A DNA stretch of 64,000 bases from JBBROS01 sp965213855 (GTDB lineage Bacteria; Pseudomonadota; Alphaproteobacteria; Acetobacterales; Acetobacteraceae): assembly GCA_965213855.1 (NCBI GenBank), contig CBDCAA010000002.1, forward strand, positions 14,651-78,650, in the 5' to 3' direction. Shown here in pieces: positions 7,616-16,496 of this stretch (positions are counted from its first letter, which is position 1; the number at the start of each line of letters is the position of its first letter). Position numbers and translations under genes: made by a program. The notes under the pieces are model-generated. The model ran no database searches. It was not told where the DNA came from and saw only the letters and a list, made by a program, of their open reading frames with translations.

Positions 7616-8918
7616 GCTTCGTGTCCCTCAGCGCCGCCCAGTGCGCCATCCGCTTGCCCAGCTCCCGCTCGAAACCGCGGTCCTTCGGCTGGTAGAACTG
7701 CATCCGCTCGAGCCCGTCCGGGAGGTAGTCCTGGCCGGAGAAGGCGTCGTCCGTGTCGTGGTCATAGTCGTAGCCGCTGCCGTAGCCGAGCGTCTTCATC
7801 AGCTTGGTGGGCGCGTTAAGGATATGCGCCGGGGGCATCAGGCTGCCGGTCGACCGCGCCGCCTTGGCGGACTGCTTGGTGGCCATGTAGAGCGCATTGG
7901 ATTTGGGGGCCGCGCCCAGATAGACGACCGCCTGGGCGATCGCCAGCTCTCCTTCAGGACTGCCGAGGCGTTCGTAGGCCTCCCACGCGGCCATGGCCTG
8001 GGTCAGCGCCGCCGGGTCGGCGAGGCCGATATCCTCGGAGGCGAAGCGGACGAGGCGGCGCGCGATGTAGCGCGGGTCCTCGCCGCCCAGGATCATGCGC
8101 TGGAACCAGTAGAGCGCCGCATCCGGATCCGATCCGCGCAGCGATTTATGCAGGGCGGAGATGAGGTTGTAGTGCTCCTCCCGGTCCTTGTCGTACAGCG
8201 CCGCCCGCCGCCCGATCGCCAGTGCGAGCCCGGCCGCATCCAGCGCCGGCCCCTCCGGCATCGCCAGAAGCTGCTCGGCCATGTTCAGCAGATAGCGCCC
8301 GTCACCGTCGGCCATGGCGCCGAGTGCCGCGCGCGCCTCGGGCACGACCGGCAACGGACGGCCGGCTTCGGCCTCGGCACGGGCCAGGATCTGCTCCAGC
8401 GCGTCCTCGTCGAGCCGGCGCAGCACCAGCACCTGGCAGCGGGACAGCAGGGCGCCATTGAGCGCGAAGGACGGGTTCTCCGTCGTGGCGCCGACCAGGA
8501 CGATGGTGCCGTCCTCGACCACAGGCAGAAAGCCATCCTGCTGCGCGCGATTGAACCGATGCACCTCGTCGACGAACAGCAGGGTGCGGCGCCCGCCGGC
8601 CCGCAGCCGCGCCGCGTCCTCGAAGATGCGTTTCAGATCCGCGACGCCAGAGAACACGGCCGATAGCGCCACGAACTCGAGCCCGGCCGCCTCTGCCAGA
8701 AGCCGCGCGATGGTCGTCTTGCCGACCCCGGGCGGTCCCCAAAGGATCAAGGAGGCCAGCGCGCCACGCTCGAGCATTCGCGTCAACGTGCCGGCCGGCC
8801 CGAGCAGGTGGGCCTGACCCACGATCTGGTCCAGCGCCGCCGGGCGCAGCCGCTCCGCCAACGGCCGCGACTCCGGCGACCCGGCAAACAGTTCTGGCGG
8901 TCGGGCAGCGCGCGGCAT
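7608..8918 (-). CDS. rarA: Replication-associated recombination protein A (RarA/MgsA AAA+ ATPase)
   Basis: A 436-residue clamp-loader-like AAA+ ATPase acting at stalled replication forks. It shows Walker A GPPGVGKTT, Walker B LLFVDEVHRF, sensor 1 GATTENPSF, and the arginine-finger region SRCQVLVLRRL. The C-terminal MgsA domain contains MILGGEDPRYIARRLVRFASED and a KSNALY motif. Length matches the family. It is the first gene of the five-gene overlapping run and follows rplQ by 176 bases. The usual degQ between rplQ and rarA seen in other Alphaproteobacteria is absent here. Confidence 0.95.
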   Translation of the reverse strand: MPRAARPPELFAGSPESRPLAERLRPAALDQIVGQAHLLGPAGTLTRMLERGALASLILWGPPGVGKTTIARLLAEAAGLEFVALSAVFSGVADLKRIFEDAARLRAGGRRTLLFVDEVHRFNRAQQDGFLPVVEDGTIVLVGATTENPSFALNGALLSRCQVLVLRRLDEDALEQILARAEAEAGRPLPVVPEARAALGAMADGDGRYLLNMAEQLLAMPEGPALDAAGLALAIGRRAALYDKDREEHYNLISALHKSLRGSDPDAALYWFQRMILGGEDPRYIARRLVRFASEDIGLADPAALTQAMAAWEAYERLGSPEGELAIAQAVVYLGAAPKSNALYMATKQSAKAARSTGSLMPPAHILNAPTKLMKTLGYGSGYDYDHDTDDAFSGQDYLPDGLERMQFYQPKDRGFERELGKRMAHWAALRDTKRG

Positions 8919-9048
8919 GCCTGTTAGATAGGGCGGCGCGGCGGCAAAAGCACGCCAGGCTGGCGCCTGGACGGCAAACTGCCGATCGTCATGTCTGCGA
9001 CGGCCGTCGCCACACTGGTCGTCGGGTCGTGAAACGATGCCTTCTGGC

Positions 9049-9068
9049 CTCCCCTCCAGAATGGGGAG
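9049..9068 (-). terminator. Possible terminator hairpin after rplQ
   Basis: In the 176-base gap between rplQ and rarA the minus strand forms CTCCCC, an eight-base loop, then GGGGAG. It is about 27 bases past the rplQ stop, where the alpha operon could end. The downstream bases are not U-rich, so intrinsic termination is uncertain. Confidence 0.35.
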
Positions 9069-9094
9069 ACACAGTCGTTGGGCCTGCCGTGACG

Positions 9095-9514
9095 CTACGC
9101 GTCGGCGTCGTCGGCGCGCTCCATCACCGGGCCGCTGTCCAGTCCCTTGGCGGCAACGTCGCGGTCCACCAGTTCGATCACCGCCATCGTCGCCATGTCG
9201 CCGTAGCGCAGGCCGGCCTTGAGCACGCGGGCGTAGCCGCCCTGTCGCGCCTTGTAGCGGTCGGCCAGGGTCGTGAACAGCTTGGCAACGACCGTCTCGT
9301 CCTGTAGCTGGCTCATCGCCTGGCGCCGGGCATGCAGGCCGCCCCGCTTGCCAAGCGTGATCAGCTTTTCGGCAACCGGGCGCAGCTCCTTCGCCTTCGG
9401 CAGCGTCGTCGTGATCTGCTCGTGCTTGATCAACGCCTGCGCCATGTTCTTGAACATGGCCTGGCGATGACTGGCGGTAACGCCGAGCTTCCGGCCGGCA
9501 ACACCGTGACGCAT
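9095..9514 (-). CDS. rplQ: 50S ribosomal protein L17
   Basis: A 139-residue large-subunit protein near the peptide exit tunnel. The N-terminus MRHGVAGRKLGVTASHRQAM and the KHEQITTTLPKAKELRP segment are diagnostic. The C-terminal 15-20 residues form a short acidic tail. It is the last gene of the rpsM-rpsK-rpoA-rplQ cluster, 20 bases after rpoA. Confidence 0.97.
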   Translation of the reverse strand: MRHGVAGRKLGVTASHRQAMFKNMAQALIKHEQITTTLPKAKELRPVAEKLITLGKRGGLHARRQAMSQLQDETVVAKLFTTLADRYKARQGGYARVLKAGLRYGDMATMAVIELVDRDVAAKGLDSGPVMERADDADA

Positions 9515-9534
9515 GGTCCTACTCCCTTAACGGC

Positions 9535-10554
9535 TCAAAACGGCTCATCGAGCCGCTTGGCCAGTTCCTCGATATTCTCCGGCGGCCAGCCCGCCACGTT
9601 CATCGCCAGCGACAAGCCCATCGCCGACAGCACTTCCTTGATCTCATTCAAGGATTTACGGCCGAAGTTCGGCGTCCGCAGCATCTCCTGCTCGGTCTTC
9701 TGCACCAGGTCGCCGATATAGACGATGTTGTCGTTCTTAAGGCAGTTGGCGCTCCGCACCGACAGCTCGAGCTCGTCGACCTTGCGCAGCAGGTTGCGGT
9801 TGAACGGCAGGTCGTCCTGCGGCTCGTCGGCGCGGGCGAGCTGCGGCTCGTCGAAATTGATGAACAGCTGCAACTGGTCTTGCAGGATCCGTGCAGCCAA
9901 CGCCACCGCATCCTCCGGCGTCACCGCGCCGTTCGTTTCCACCTGCAGCAGCAGCTTGTCGTAGTTCGTCACCTGCCCCACGCGCGTCGGCTCCACGCGG
10001 TAGCTGACGCGCTTGACCGGCGAGTAGATCGCGTCGACCGGGATGAGGCCGATTGGCGCGTCCTCGGGCCGATTGGCGCTCGCGGGCTCGTAGCCCTTGC
10101 CCATGTTCACCGTGAACTCCATGCCGAGCTTCACGCCGTCATCGAGCGTGCAGATCACCAGGTCGGGGTTCATCACGTCGATGTCGTGCCCGGTCTGGAT
10201 CTGCGCCGCCGTCACCTCGCCGGGGCCGGTCGCCGTCAGGACCATCCGCTTCGGACCCTCGCCATGCATGCGGAGCGCGAGTTGCTTGATGTTCAGCACG
10301 ATGTCGGTGACGTCCTCACGGACGCCGGGGATGCTGCTGAACTCGTGCAGCACGCCGTCGATCTGCACGGCCGTGACGGCGGCACCCTGCAACGACGACA
10401 GCAGGACGCGGCGCACGGCGTTGCCGAGCGTCATCCCGAAGCCGCGCTCGAGCGGTTCGGCCACCACCGTCGCCACGCGGCCCGGGTCGCTCCCGGGCTC
10501 GACGTCGAGCTTTTCCGGCTTGATCAGGCTTTGCCAGTTCCTCTGGAGGACCAT
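9535..10554 (-). CDS. rpoA: RNA polymerase alpha subunit
   Basis: A 339-residue subunit that dimerises to start RNA polymerase assembly. The N-terminal assembly domain shows GFGMTLGNAVRRVLLSSLQG (about residues 37-56). A linker leads to the C-terminal domain with SVRSANCLKNDNIVYIGDLV, which contacts UP elements and activators, and a C-terminal NFGRKSLNEIKEVL helix. A 14-base-pair hairpin lies 20-50 bases upstream of its start, between rpsK and rpoA. Confidence 0.98.
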   Translation of the reverse strand: MVLQRNWQSLIKPEKLDVEPGSDPGRVATVVAEPLERGFGMTLGNAVRRVLLSSLQGAAVTAVQIDGVLHEFSSIPGVREDVTDIVLNIKQLALRMHGEGPKRMVLTATGPGEVTAAQIQTGHDIDVMNPDLVICTLDDGVKLGMEFTVNMGKGYEPASANRPEDAPIGLIPVDAIYSPVKRVSYRVEPTRVGQVTNYDKLLLQVETNGAVTPEDAVALAARILQDQLQLFINFDEPQLARADEPQDDLPFNRNLLRKVDELELSVRSANCLKNDNIVYIGDLVQKTEQEMLRTPNFGRKSLNEIKEVLSAMGLSLAMNVAGWPPENIEELAKRLDEPF

Positions 10555-10573
10555 GGATCGTCTCCAACAATAC

Positions 10574-10606
10574 GGGACGGCGCCGCGTCCACCGCGGCGC
10601 CGTCCC
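10574..10606 (-). promoter_or_regulatory. 14-bp perfect hairpin between rpsK and rpoA
   Basis: The arms GGGACGGCGCCGCG (10574-10587) and CGCGGCGCCGTCCC (10593-10606) are perfect complements around a five-base loop. The structure ends 19 bases before the rpoA start codon. It could be an RNA-processing, stability or attenuation site. A similar hairpin precedes secY. Confidence 0.6.
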
Positions 10607-10638
10607 CCTTACTCAGGGATTAGTCGTGTCCGCCGGCG

Positions 10639-11034
10639 TCAGACGCGGCGGCGCTTGCGCGGCCGGCAACCGTTATGCGGGATGGGCGTCATGTCGCGGA
10701 TGGCGGTGATGGCGAAGCCGACCGCCTGCAGGGCCCGCAGCGCGCTCTCGCGGCCGGAGCCGGGCCCGCTCACCTCGATCTCGAGCGTCTCCATCCCGTG
10801 CTCGCGCGCCTTGCGGCCGGCATCCTCGGCCGCGACCTGCGCGGCATAGGGCGTGCTCTTGCGGCTGCCCTTGAAGCCCTGCATGCCGGACGACGACCAG
10901 GCGATCGTGTTGCCCTGCGCGTCCGTGATGGTCACCATCGTGTTGTTGAAGGTCGCGTTCACGTGCGCGACGCCGGCGATGATGTTCTTGCGCTCCTTGC
11001 GGCGGGGGGCGCGGGCGGTGGCGGGCTTCGCCAT
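10639..11034 (-). CDS. rpsK: 30S ribosomal protein S11
   Basis: A 131-residue protein of the small-subunit platform. The basic N-terminus is followed by GVAHVNATFNNTMVTITD and the C-terminal signature DMTPIPHNGCRPRKRRRV, both characteristic. The gene sits between rpsM and rpoA in the alpha operon. An inverted repeat lies in the gap to rpsM. Confidence 0.98.
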   Translation of the reverse strand: MAKPATARAPRRKERKNIIAGVAHVNATFNNTMVTITDAQGNTIAWSSSGMQGFKGSRKSTPYAAQVAAEDAGRKAREHGMETLEIEVSGPGSGRESALRALQAVGFAITAIRDMTPIPHNGCRPRKRRRV

Positions 11035-11056
11035 GGGCAGACTTCCTGACAGTTAT

Positions 11057-11077
11057 GGCCGGCGCAGGACGCCGGCC
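11057..11077 (-). promoter_or_regulatory. Hairpin in the rpsM-rpsK gap
   Basis: GGCCGGCG (11057-11064) and CGCCGGCC (11070-11077) form a perfect eight-base-pair stem with a five-base loop. A smaller GAGGC/GCCTC stem lies at 11080-11093. Both are in the 68-base gap before rpsK. Confidence 0.5.
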
Positions 11078-11102
11078 TGGAGGCAAACGCCTCGGCGATG
11101 GA

Positions 11103-11480
<378 letters not shown>

Positions 11481-11620
11481 GCTGCTCTCTCCTGGTCGCC
11501 CCCGGGCACGCCGCGGTCGGCGTGTGGGCCATGCTGGAACCTCTGCTCGCCCGATGGCGCTGGAAGCCCGTAAAAACGTCAAACAACCCGGGCCTTGACG
11601 GCCAGGGCGAAGGGCGCGGA

Positions 11621-11648
11621 CTATACAAGTGATCGCACCGAAGTCAAC
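11621..11648 (-). promoter_or_regulatory. Sigma70-type promoter of the rpsM-rpsK-rpoA-rplQ operon
   Basis: On the minus strand TTGACT (11648-11643) is separated by 16 bases from TATAGT (11626-11621), a near-consensus vegetative promoter. It is in the 202-base gap between adk and rpsM. A start near 11614 would leave a leader of about 134 nucleotides, where S4-type feedback control of the alpha operon acts in other bacteria. That control is inferred from family knowledge only. Confidence 0.7.
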
Positions 11649-11682
11649 GCATTCAGATCACTTTCCCGTTATGAGACGTGCG

Positions 11683-12357
11683 TCAGGCCGGGCTGTGTGT
11701 GCTGGCTCGAATGCTGGCCAGCGCCGCCTCGATCTGGTTCGACACGTCGTCCATCTCTGCCATCCCATCGACGACGATCAGGCGGCCGAGTGCCTCGTAG
11801 TGCGGAATGATCGGGGCCGTCTGCGTGTGGTAGACCTCGAGCCGGGTCGCGACCTTGTCACGCTGGTCGTCGGACCGGCGGACGAACTCATGGCTGCCGC
11901 ACACGTCGCACGTGCCTTCCACGCGCGGCCGATGGAACTGGTCGTGGTAGCCGGCGCCGCACTTGCCGCAGGTGAACCGGCCAGCGATCCGGTCCACAAG
12001 CAATGCGTCATCGACCCGCAACTCGATGACGGCCTCGATGCGCTTGCCGGCGCGCGACAGCATCTGGTCCAGCGCTTCGGCCTGGGCGACGTTGCGCGGG
12101 AAGCCGTCGAGGATGAAGCCGGCCGAGGCGTCCGGCTGCGTGATGCGCGCCTGCAGCATATCGACCAGCAACGCGTCGGGCACCAGTTGCCCGGCCTCCA
12201 TGAGCGCCTTGGCCTTTTGCCCCGTCTCGCTCCCCGCCGCCACTTCGGCGCGCAGCATCTCGCCCGTCGAGATCTGCGCCATGCCATGACGCTGCTCCAA
12301 GCGCTTCGCCTGGGTTCCCTTTCCGGCGCCGGGCGGACCCAGCAATATGACGTTCAT
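11683..12357 (-). CDS. adk: Adenylate kinase
   Basis: A 224-residue long-form adenylate kinase (ATP + AMP to 2 ADP). The P-loop GPPGAGKGTQ is at residues 7-16, followed by the AMP-binding ISTGEMLRA and GFILDGFPRN. The LID carries a full four-cysteine zinc knuckle, CGKC and CDVC, in place of the hydrogen-bonded LID of enteric enzymes. It lies 28 bases after secY, the common order in Alphaproteobacteria. Confidence 0.97.
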   Translation of the reverse strand: MNVILLGPPGAGKGTQAKRLEQRHGMAQISTGEMLRAEVAAGSETGQKAKALMEAGQLVPDALLVDMLQARITQPDASAGFILDGFPRNVAQAEALDQMLSRAGKRIEAVIELRVDDALLVDRIAGRFTCGKCGAGYHDQFHRPRVEGTCDVCGSHEFVRRSDDQRDKVATRLEVYHTQTAPIIPHYEALGRLIVVDGMAEMDDVSNQIEAALASIRASTHSPA

Positions 12358-12385
12358 TCCTCATCCCCTTTCGGGCGAGCGTGGC

Positions 12386-13729
12386 TCATGCCCGCCGGCC
12401 CTTGACGCGGCCCTTGCGGATCAGGCCTTCGTATTGATGCGCCAGCAGATGGGACTGGATTTGCGTGACCGTGTCCATCGTCACCGAGACGATGATCATC
12501 AGGCTGGTGCCGCCGAAGTAGAACGGCACGCCATACTTGCTGATCAGGATCTCGGGAAGCATGCAGACGATGCAGAGATAGATCGCGCCGACCGTGGTCA
12601 GCCGCGACAGGATCGTGTCGAAGTAGTCGGCCGTGTTGCTGCCGGGGCGAACGCCGGGGACGAAGCCGCCATACTTCTTCAAGTTGTCCGCCGTCTCCTG
12701 CGGGTTGAACACGACGGCGGTGTAGAAGTAGCTGAAGAAGATGATCATGCCCGCGTAGGCCGCCATATAGAGCGGCTCGCCATGCGCCAGCTTGGCGCCG
12801 ATCCAGCCCAGCCACGATGTCTGCGTTTGGTTCGAGAAGCCGGCGATCGTCGCCGGGATCAGCAGGATCGAGCTGGCGAAGATCGGTGGGATGACGCCGG
12901 CCGTGTTCACCTTCAGCGGCATGTGGGTCGAGTCGCCGCCGAACATGCGCTGCCCGACCTGGCGCTTCGGATACTGGATCACCACCCGCCGCTGGGCCCG
13001 CTCCATGAACACGACGAAGGCGATGACCGCGACCGCGATGACGATGAACGCGAGGATGAAGAACGGCGAAAGCTGCCCGATCCGGCCGAGATCCAGCAGG
13101 CTCGCCAAGGCATGCGGCAGGTTGGCGACGATGCCGGCGAAGATGATCAGGCTGGTGCCGTTGCCGACGCCGCGCGCCGTGATCTGCTCGCCGATCCACA
13201 TCAGGAACATCGTTCCGCCCACCAGCGTGATCACGCACGACAGCCGGAAGAACAGCCCGGGGTCGATCACCGCCGAGACGTCACCGCTCCGCATGCCCTC
13301 CAACCCCGCCGCCATGCCGTAGGACTGCACCAGCGCGATCAGCACCGTGATGTAGCGCGTATACTGGTTGAGCTTCTTGCGCCCGCTCTCGCCCTCTTTC
13401 TTGAGGGTCTCGAGCGACGGCACCGCAGCAGACATCAGCTGCACGATGATGCTGGCGCTGATGTAAGGCATGATGTTCAGCGCGAACACCGTCATCCGCC
13501 CGAGCGCGCCGCCGCTGAACATGTCGAACATGCCCAGGATGCCGCCGCCGTGCTGGCTGAGCATGTCGCCCATCACCTGCGCATCGACGCCAGGCACCGG
13601 AATGTACGTGCCGAGCCGGTACACCAAGAGCGCACCGAGGGTGAACCAGATCCGCTGCTTCAGCTCCGTCGCCTTCGCGAAGGACCCGAGGCTCATGCTG
13701 GACGCGAGCTGTTCGGCCGCCGATGCCAT
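12386..13729 (-). CDS. secY: Preprotein translocase subunit SecY
   Basis: The 447-residue channel subunit of the Sec translocon, with ten hydrophobic segments. The N-terminal ELKQRIWFTLGALLVYRLGT, the plug-region GGALGRMTVFALNIMPYISA, and the cytoplasmic loop with RRVVIQYPKRQVG are characteristic. It ends with the basic GLIRKGRVKGRRA. It follows rplO after a 113-base gap containing a strong hairpin, and precedes adk. secE and secG are not in the window. Confidence 0.97.
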   Translation of the reverse strand: MASAAEQLASSMSLGSFAKATELKQRIWFTLGALLVYRLGTYIPVPGVDAQVMGDMLSQHGGGILGMFDMFSGGALGRMTVFALNIMPYISASIIVQLMSAAVPSLETLKKEGESGRKKLNQYTRYITVLIALVQSYGMAAGLEGMRSGDVSAVIDPGLFFRLSCVITLVGGTMFLMWIGEQITARGVGNGTSLIIFAGIVANLPHALASLLDLGRIGQLSPFFILAFIVIAVAVIAFVVFMERAQRRVVIQYPKRQVGQRMFGGDSTHMPLKVNTAGVIPPIFASSILLIPATIAGFSNQTQTSWLGWIGAKLAHGEPLYMAAYAGMIIFFSYFYTAVVFNPQETADNLKKYGGFVPGVRPGSNTADYFDTILSRLTTVGAIYLCIVCMLPEILISKYGVPFYFGGTSLMIIVSVTMDTVTQIQSHLLAHQYEGLIRKGRVKGRRA

Positions 13730-13753
13730 GGATGGTGTCTCCCAACATGAGAA

Positions 13754-13785
13754 CGGCGCCCCACCCGACCGGGGTGCGGGCGCCG
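13754..13785 (-). promoter_or_regulatory. Long hairpin between rplO and secY
   Basis: CGGCGCCC plus CACCC (13754-13766) pair with GGGTG and GGGCGCCG (13772-13785), a 13-base-pair stem with one bulged base. It ends about 24 bases before the secY start. The sequence between hairpin and start (TGTTGG...GAGAC...ATCC) resembles that between the rpoA hairpin and the rpoA start. Confidence 0.55.
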
Positions 13786-13842
13786 CGACGCCTTAATTGG
13801 TGCCCGGGCGCGTCGATGACAACACGCCGGGGCGCAACCGCC

Positions 13843-14331
13843 TCAAACGGCCGGCGCGTCCTCGGTGGCGCGCGGCGCCACCGTCGTCGTCACGGTTCCG
13901 CCCGCTGCCTGCACCTTCTCGACAGCCGACGCGGATGCACCCGATACCGTCACCGTGAGCGGCGACGTCACCTCGCCCGTCGCCAGCAGCCGCACGCCGG
14001 CGAGCTTGCCGAGCCGCACGAGCCCGGCTGCGGCCAACGTCGCCTCGGTGATCTCGGCGCCGATCTTGCCGTCGTTCACCGCCTTCTGGATCGTGCCGAG
14101 GTTGATCGGCGCATATTCCTTGCGGAACAGGTTGTGAAACCCGCGCTTCGGCAGCCGCCGGTAGATCGGCAGCTGGCCGCCCTCGAACCCGTTCAGCGCG
14201 ACGCCTTCACGCGCCTTCTGGCCCTTGACGCCCTTGCCGGACGTCTTGCCCTTGCCCGAGCCGATGCCGCGGCCCAGCCGCTTGCTCTTCAGGTGAGCGC
14301 CCTCATTGTCGCGGATCTCGTTCAGCTTCAC
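13843..14331 (-). CDS. rplO: 50S ribosomal protein L15
   Basis: A 162-residue protein with the standard N-terminus KLNEIRDNEGAHLKSKRLGR, the glycine/lysine-rich GIGSGKGKTSGKGVKGQKAR loop, and FEGGQLPIYRRLPKRGF. The C-terminus is extended by an alanine/threonine-rich tail of roughly 15 residues. Its ATG overlaps the rpmD stop by four bases, so the two are coupled. Confidence 0.97.
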   Translation of the reverse strand: MKLNEIRDNEGAHLKSKRLGRGIGSGKGKTSGKGVKGQKAREGVALNGFEGGQLPIYRRLPKRGFHNLFRKEYAPINLGTIQKAVNDGKIGAEITEATLAAAGLVRLGKLAGVRLLATGEVTSPLTVTVSGASASAVEKVQAAGGTVTTTVAPRATEDAPAV

Positions 14332-14567
14332 TTGTTCGTCTCCCCGAACACGGCCGGCACCAGCGCGTCATCCTTCGACGCCGGCGGGTCAGCCACCACG
14401 AGGTGCGCCACCCGGCGGATCATGCCGCGCACCGAGGGCGTGTCCTCGAGCACACGCGTCTTGCGCAGCTTGCCCAGGCCGAGCCCGCTCAAGGTCTGCA
14501 GCTGGTCCTTCTTGCGGCCCAGGCCGGACCGGACCTGCGTCACCGTGACCGTCTTGCGATCAGACAT
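14328..14567 (-). CDS. rpmD: 50S ribosomal protein L30
   Basis: A 79-residue L30. The VTQVRSGLGRKKDQLQTLSG and LGKLRKTRVLEDTPSVRGMI segments identify it. It is about 18 residues longer than the typical bacterial L30 because of a C-terminal tail after VAHLVV. It overlaps rpsE by eight bases and rplO by four. Confidence 0.96.
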   Translation of the reverse strand: MSDRKTVTVTQVRSGLGRKKDQLQTLSGLGLGKLRKTRVLEDTPSVRGMIRRVAHLVVADPPASKDDALVPAVFGETNK

Positions 14568-15165
14568 CGGCCGTCTCCCCGGCCTCGACGGCCTCGCGCT
14601 TGCCGAGGATGTCGGCCACTTTCTTGCCGCGGCGGGCGGCCACGCTGCGCGGGCTGCCGCACCGCTGCAGGGCCGCGAAGGTGGCCTTGACCATGTTGTG
14701 CGGATTGCGGCTGCCGAGCGACTTGGCCACCACGTCGCCGATGCCCAGCGTCTCGAACACCGCGCGCATCGGGCCGCCGGCGATGATGCCGGTGCCGGCC
14801 GTCGCCGAGCGCAGCACCACGTGCCCGGCGCCGAACACGCCCTCCACGTCGTGATGGAGCGTGCGGCCTTCCTTCATCGGCACCCGGATCAGTGCGCGCT
14901 TGGCCCGCTCGGTCGCCTTGCGGATCGCCTCCGGCACCTCGCGCGCCTTGCCGGCGCCGTAGCCCACGCGCCCCTTCTGGTCACCAACGACAACGAGCGC
15001 CGCGAACGCGAACCGCCGGCCGCCCTTCACCACCTTGGCCACGCGGTTGATCGTGACCAGCTTGTCGATCAGCTCGTCGCCGCCGTCATGGTCGCCGCCG
15101 CCGCCGCGCCGATCGCGATCGCGTCCGCCGCGGTTGCCGCCGCCGTCCCGTGCTTCCCGTGCCAT
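14560..15165 (-). CDS. rpsE: 30S ribosomal protein S5
   Basis: A 201-residue protein with the double-stranded RNA-binding S5 fold: INRVAKVVKGGRRFAFAALV, then GYGAGKAREVPEAIRKA, and a C-terminal domain with GIIAGGPMRAVFE. The first 30 residues are a Gly/Arg/Asp-rich low-complexity extension absent from most S5 proteins. S5 helps decoding fidelity and mRNA entry. It lies 11 bases after rplR. Confidence 0.97.
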   Translation of the reverse strand: MAREARDGGGNRGGRDRDRRGGGGDHDGGDELIDKLVTINRVAKVVKGGRRFAFAALVVVGDQKGRVGYGAGKAREVPEAIRKATERAKRALIRVPMKEGRTLHHDVEGVFGAGHVVLRSATAGTGIIAGGPMRAVFETLGIGDVVAKSLGSRNPHNMVKATFAALQRCGSPRSVAARRGKKVADILGKREAVEAGETADV

Positions 15166-15176
15166 ATCGATCGCTC

Positions 15177-15539
15177 CTAGAACGCCAGCCCGGCTTCACG
15201 GGCGGCGTCGGCCAGCGCCTTGACGCGGCCGTGATACAAATAAGCGCCGCGGTCGAACACGACCATCGTCACCCCGGCCGCGGTCGCCCGCTCGGCCACC
15301 AGCTTGCCGACCGCCGCCGCCGCCGACCGGTCCGCGCCCGTCTTCAGACCCGTCTTCAGGTCCTTGTCGAGGCTGGATGCCGCGGCCAGCGTGCGGCCTT
15401 GCTGGTCATCGATCACCTGCGCGTAGATGTGCTTGCCCGAGCGGAACACCGACAGGCGCGGACGCCCGGCCGACTTCTGCCGCAACTGGTAGCGCAGGCG
15501 CTGCTGCCGGCGCGCCTTCAAATCATATGTCGCGGCCAT
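15177..15539 (-). CDS. rplR: 50S ribosomal protein L18
   Basis: A 120-residue 5S rRNA-binding protein of the central protuberance. RPRLSVFRSGKHIYAQVIDD and the C-terminal FDRGAYLYHGRVKALADAAR are diagnostic. It starts one base after the rplF stop and precedes rpsE. Confidence 0.97.
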   Translation of the reverse strand: MAATYDLKARRQQRLRYQLRQKSAGRPRLSVFRSGKHIYAQVIDDQQGRTLAAASSLDKDLKTGLKTGADRSAAAAVGKLVAERATAAGVTMVVFDRGAYLYHGRVKALADAAREAGLAF

Positions 15540-15540
15540 C

Positions 15541-16074
15541 TTACTTCTTCTTGCCTTCCTTGCGCCGGATCTGCTCGCCGTCGTACTTCACGCCCTTGCC
15601 CTTGTATGGCTCGGGCGGGCGATACGCCCGGATCTCGGCGGCGACCTGCCCGACAAGCCGCTTGTCGACGCCCGTGATCACGATCGCGGTCGGGCGCGGC
15701 GTGGTGATCGTGATGCCTTCCGGCACCGGATAGACGACATCGTGCGAGAAGCCCAGGTTCACGACCAGGTTCTTGCCCTGCACCGAGGCGCGGAACCCGG
15801 TCCCGGTAATCTCGAGCGTCTTGGTGAACCCCTCCGAGACGCCCTTGACCATGCTGGCCACCAGCGCCCGCGTCGTGCCCCACATCATCCGGTTCTGCGT
15901 CGCGTTGGTGCGCGGCGTCACCGTGATCTTGCCGTCCTCGATCGATGCGTCGACCAGGTCCGTCAGCGGCAGGCTCAGCATGCCGAGCTTGCCCTTCACC
16001 TGGAACACGCGCTCGGCCAGGGTGGCCGTCACCCCCGCCGGAACATCGACGGGATACTTGCCTACACGAGACAT
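15541..16074 (-). CDS. rplF: 50S ribosomal protein L6
   Basis: A 177-residue L6 with MSRVGKYPVDVPAGV at the start, the internal RALVASMVKGVSEGFTKTLE, and the C-terminal RAYRPPEPYKGKGVKYDGE. It binds 23S rRNA near the GTPase-associated centre. It is part of the uninterrupted spc cluster, 14 bases after rpsH. Confidence 0.97.
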   Translation of the reverse strand: MSRVGKYPVDVPAGVTATLAERVFQVKGKLGMLSLPLTDLVDASIEDGKITVTPRTNATQNRMMWGTTRALVASMVKGVSEGFTKTLEITGTGFRASVQGKNLVVNLGFSHDVVYPVPEGITITTPRPTAIVITGVDKRLVGQVAAEIRAYRPPEPYKGKGVKYDGEQIRRKEGKKK

Positions 16075-16088
16075 GTCTGCATCCCTCC

Positions 16089-16487
16089 TTAGAAGACCCG
16101 GAACAGCACTTCGCCGCCCACGTTGGCCGCGCGCGCCTCGCCATCGGACAGAACGCCACGCGGGGTCGACAGGATCGACACGCCGAGCCCGGCATAGACC
16201 CGCGGCAGCTCCTTGATCTTCGAATAGACCCGGCGGCCCGGCTTGGACACGCGGGTGATCTCCTTGATCACCGGCTCGCCCTCGTTATACTTCAGCTCGA
16301 TGCGAAGCTGCGCCACCCCAGGCCGCAGCTCCTCGGCCGAGTAGCCCCGGATGAAGCCTTCGCGCTTCAACGCCTCGAGCACGTTGGCGCGCAGTTTCGA
16401 CGCCGGGGCCACGCACATCGCGTGCCGGCTGCGTTGCGCGTTGCGGATGCGGGTGATCATGTCACCCAGCGGATCGGACATCGACAT
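16089..16487 (-). CDS. rpsH: 30S ribosomal protein S8
   Basis: A 132-residue S8 with DPLGDMITRIRNAQRSRH near the N-terminus and the C-terminal LSTPRGVLSDGEARAANVGG. It binds the central domain of 16S rRNA and, in enterics, its own mRNA at rplE; that control was not checked here. It follows rpsN by nine bases. Confidence 0.97.
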   Translation of the reverse strand: MSMSDPLGDMITRIRNAQRSRHAMCVAPASKLRANVLEALKREGFIRGYSAEELRPGVAQLRIELKYNEGEPVIKEITRVSKPGRRVYSKIKELPRVYAGLGVSILSTPRGVLSDGEARAANVGGEVLFRVF

Positions 16488-16496
16488 CGCGCGCTC

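Noticed and set aside
11481..11582. Longer N-terminus for rpsM (an upstream ATG at 11582)
   Set aside because: The extra residues have no S13 similarity, and the GTG at 11480 has a good ribosome binding site.
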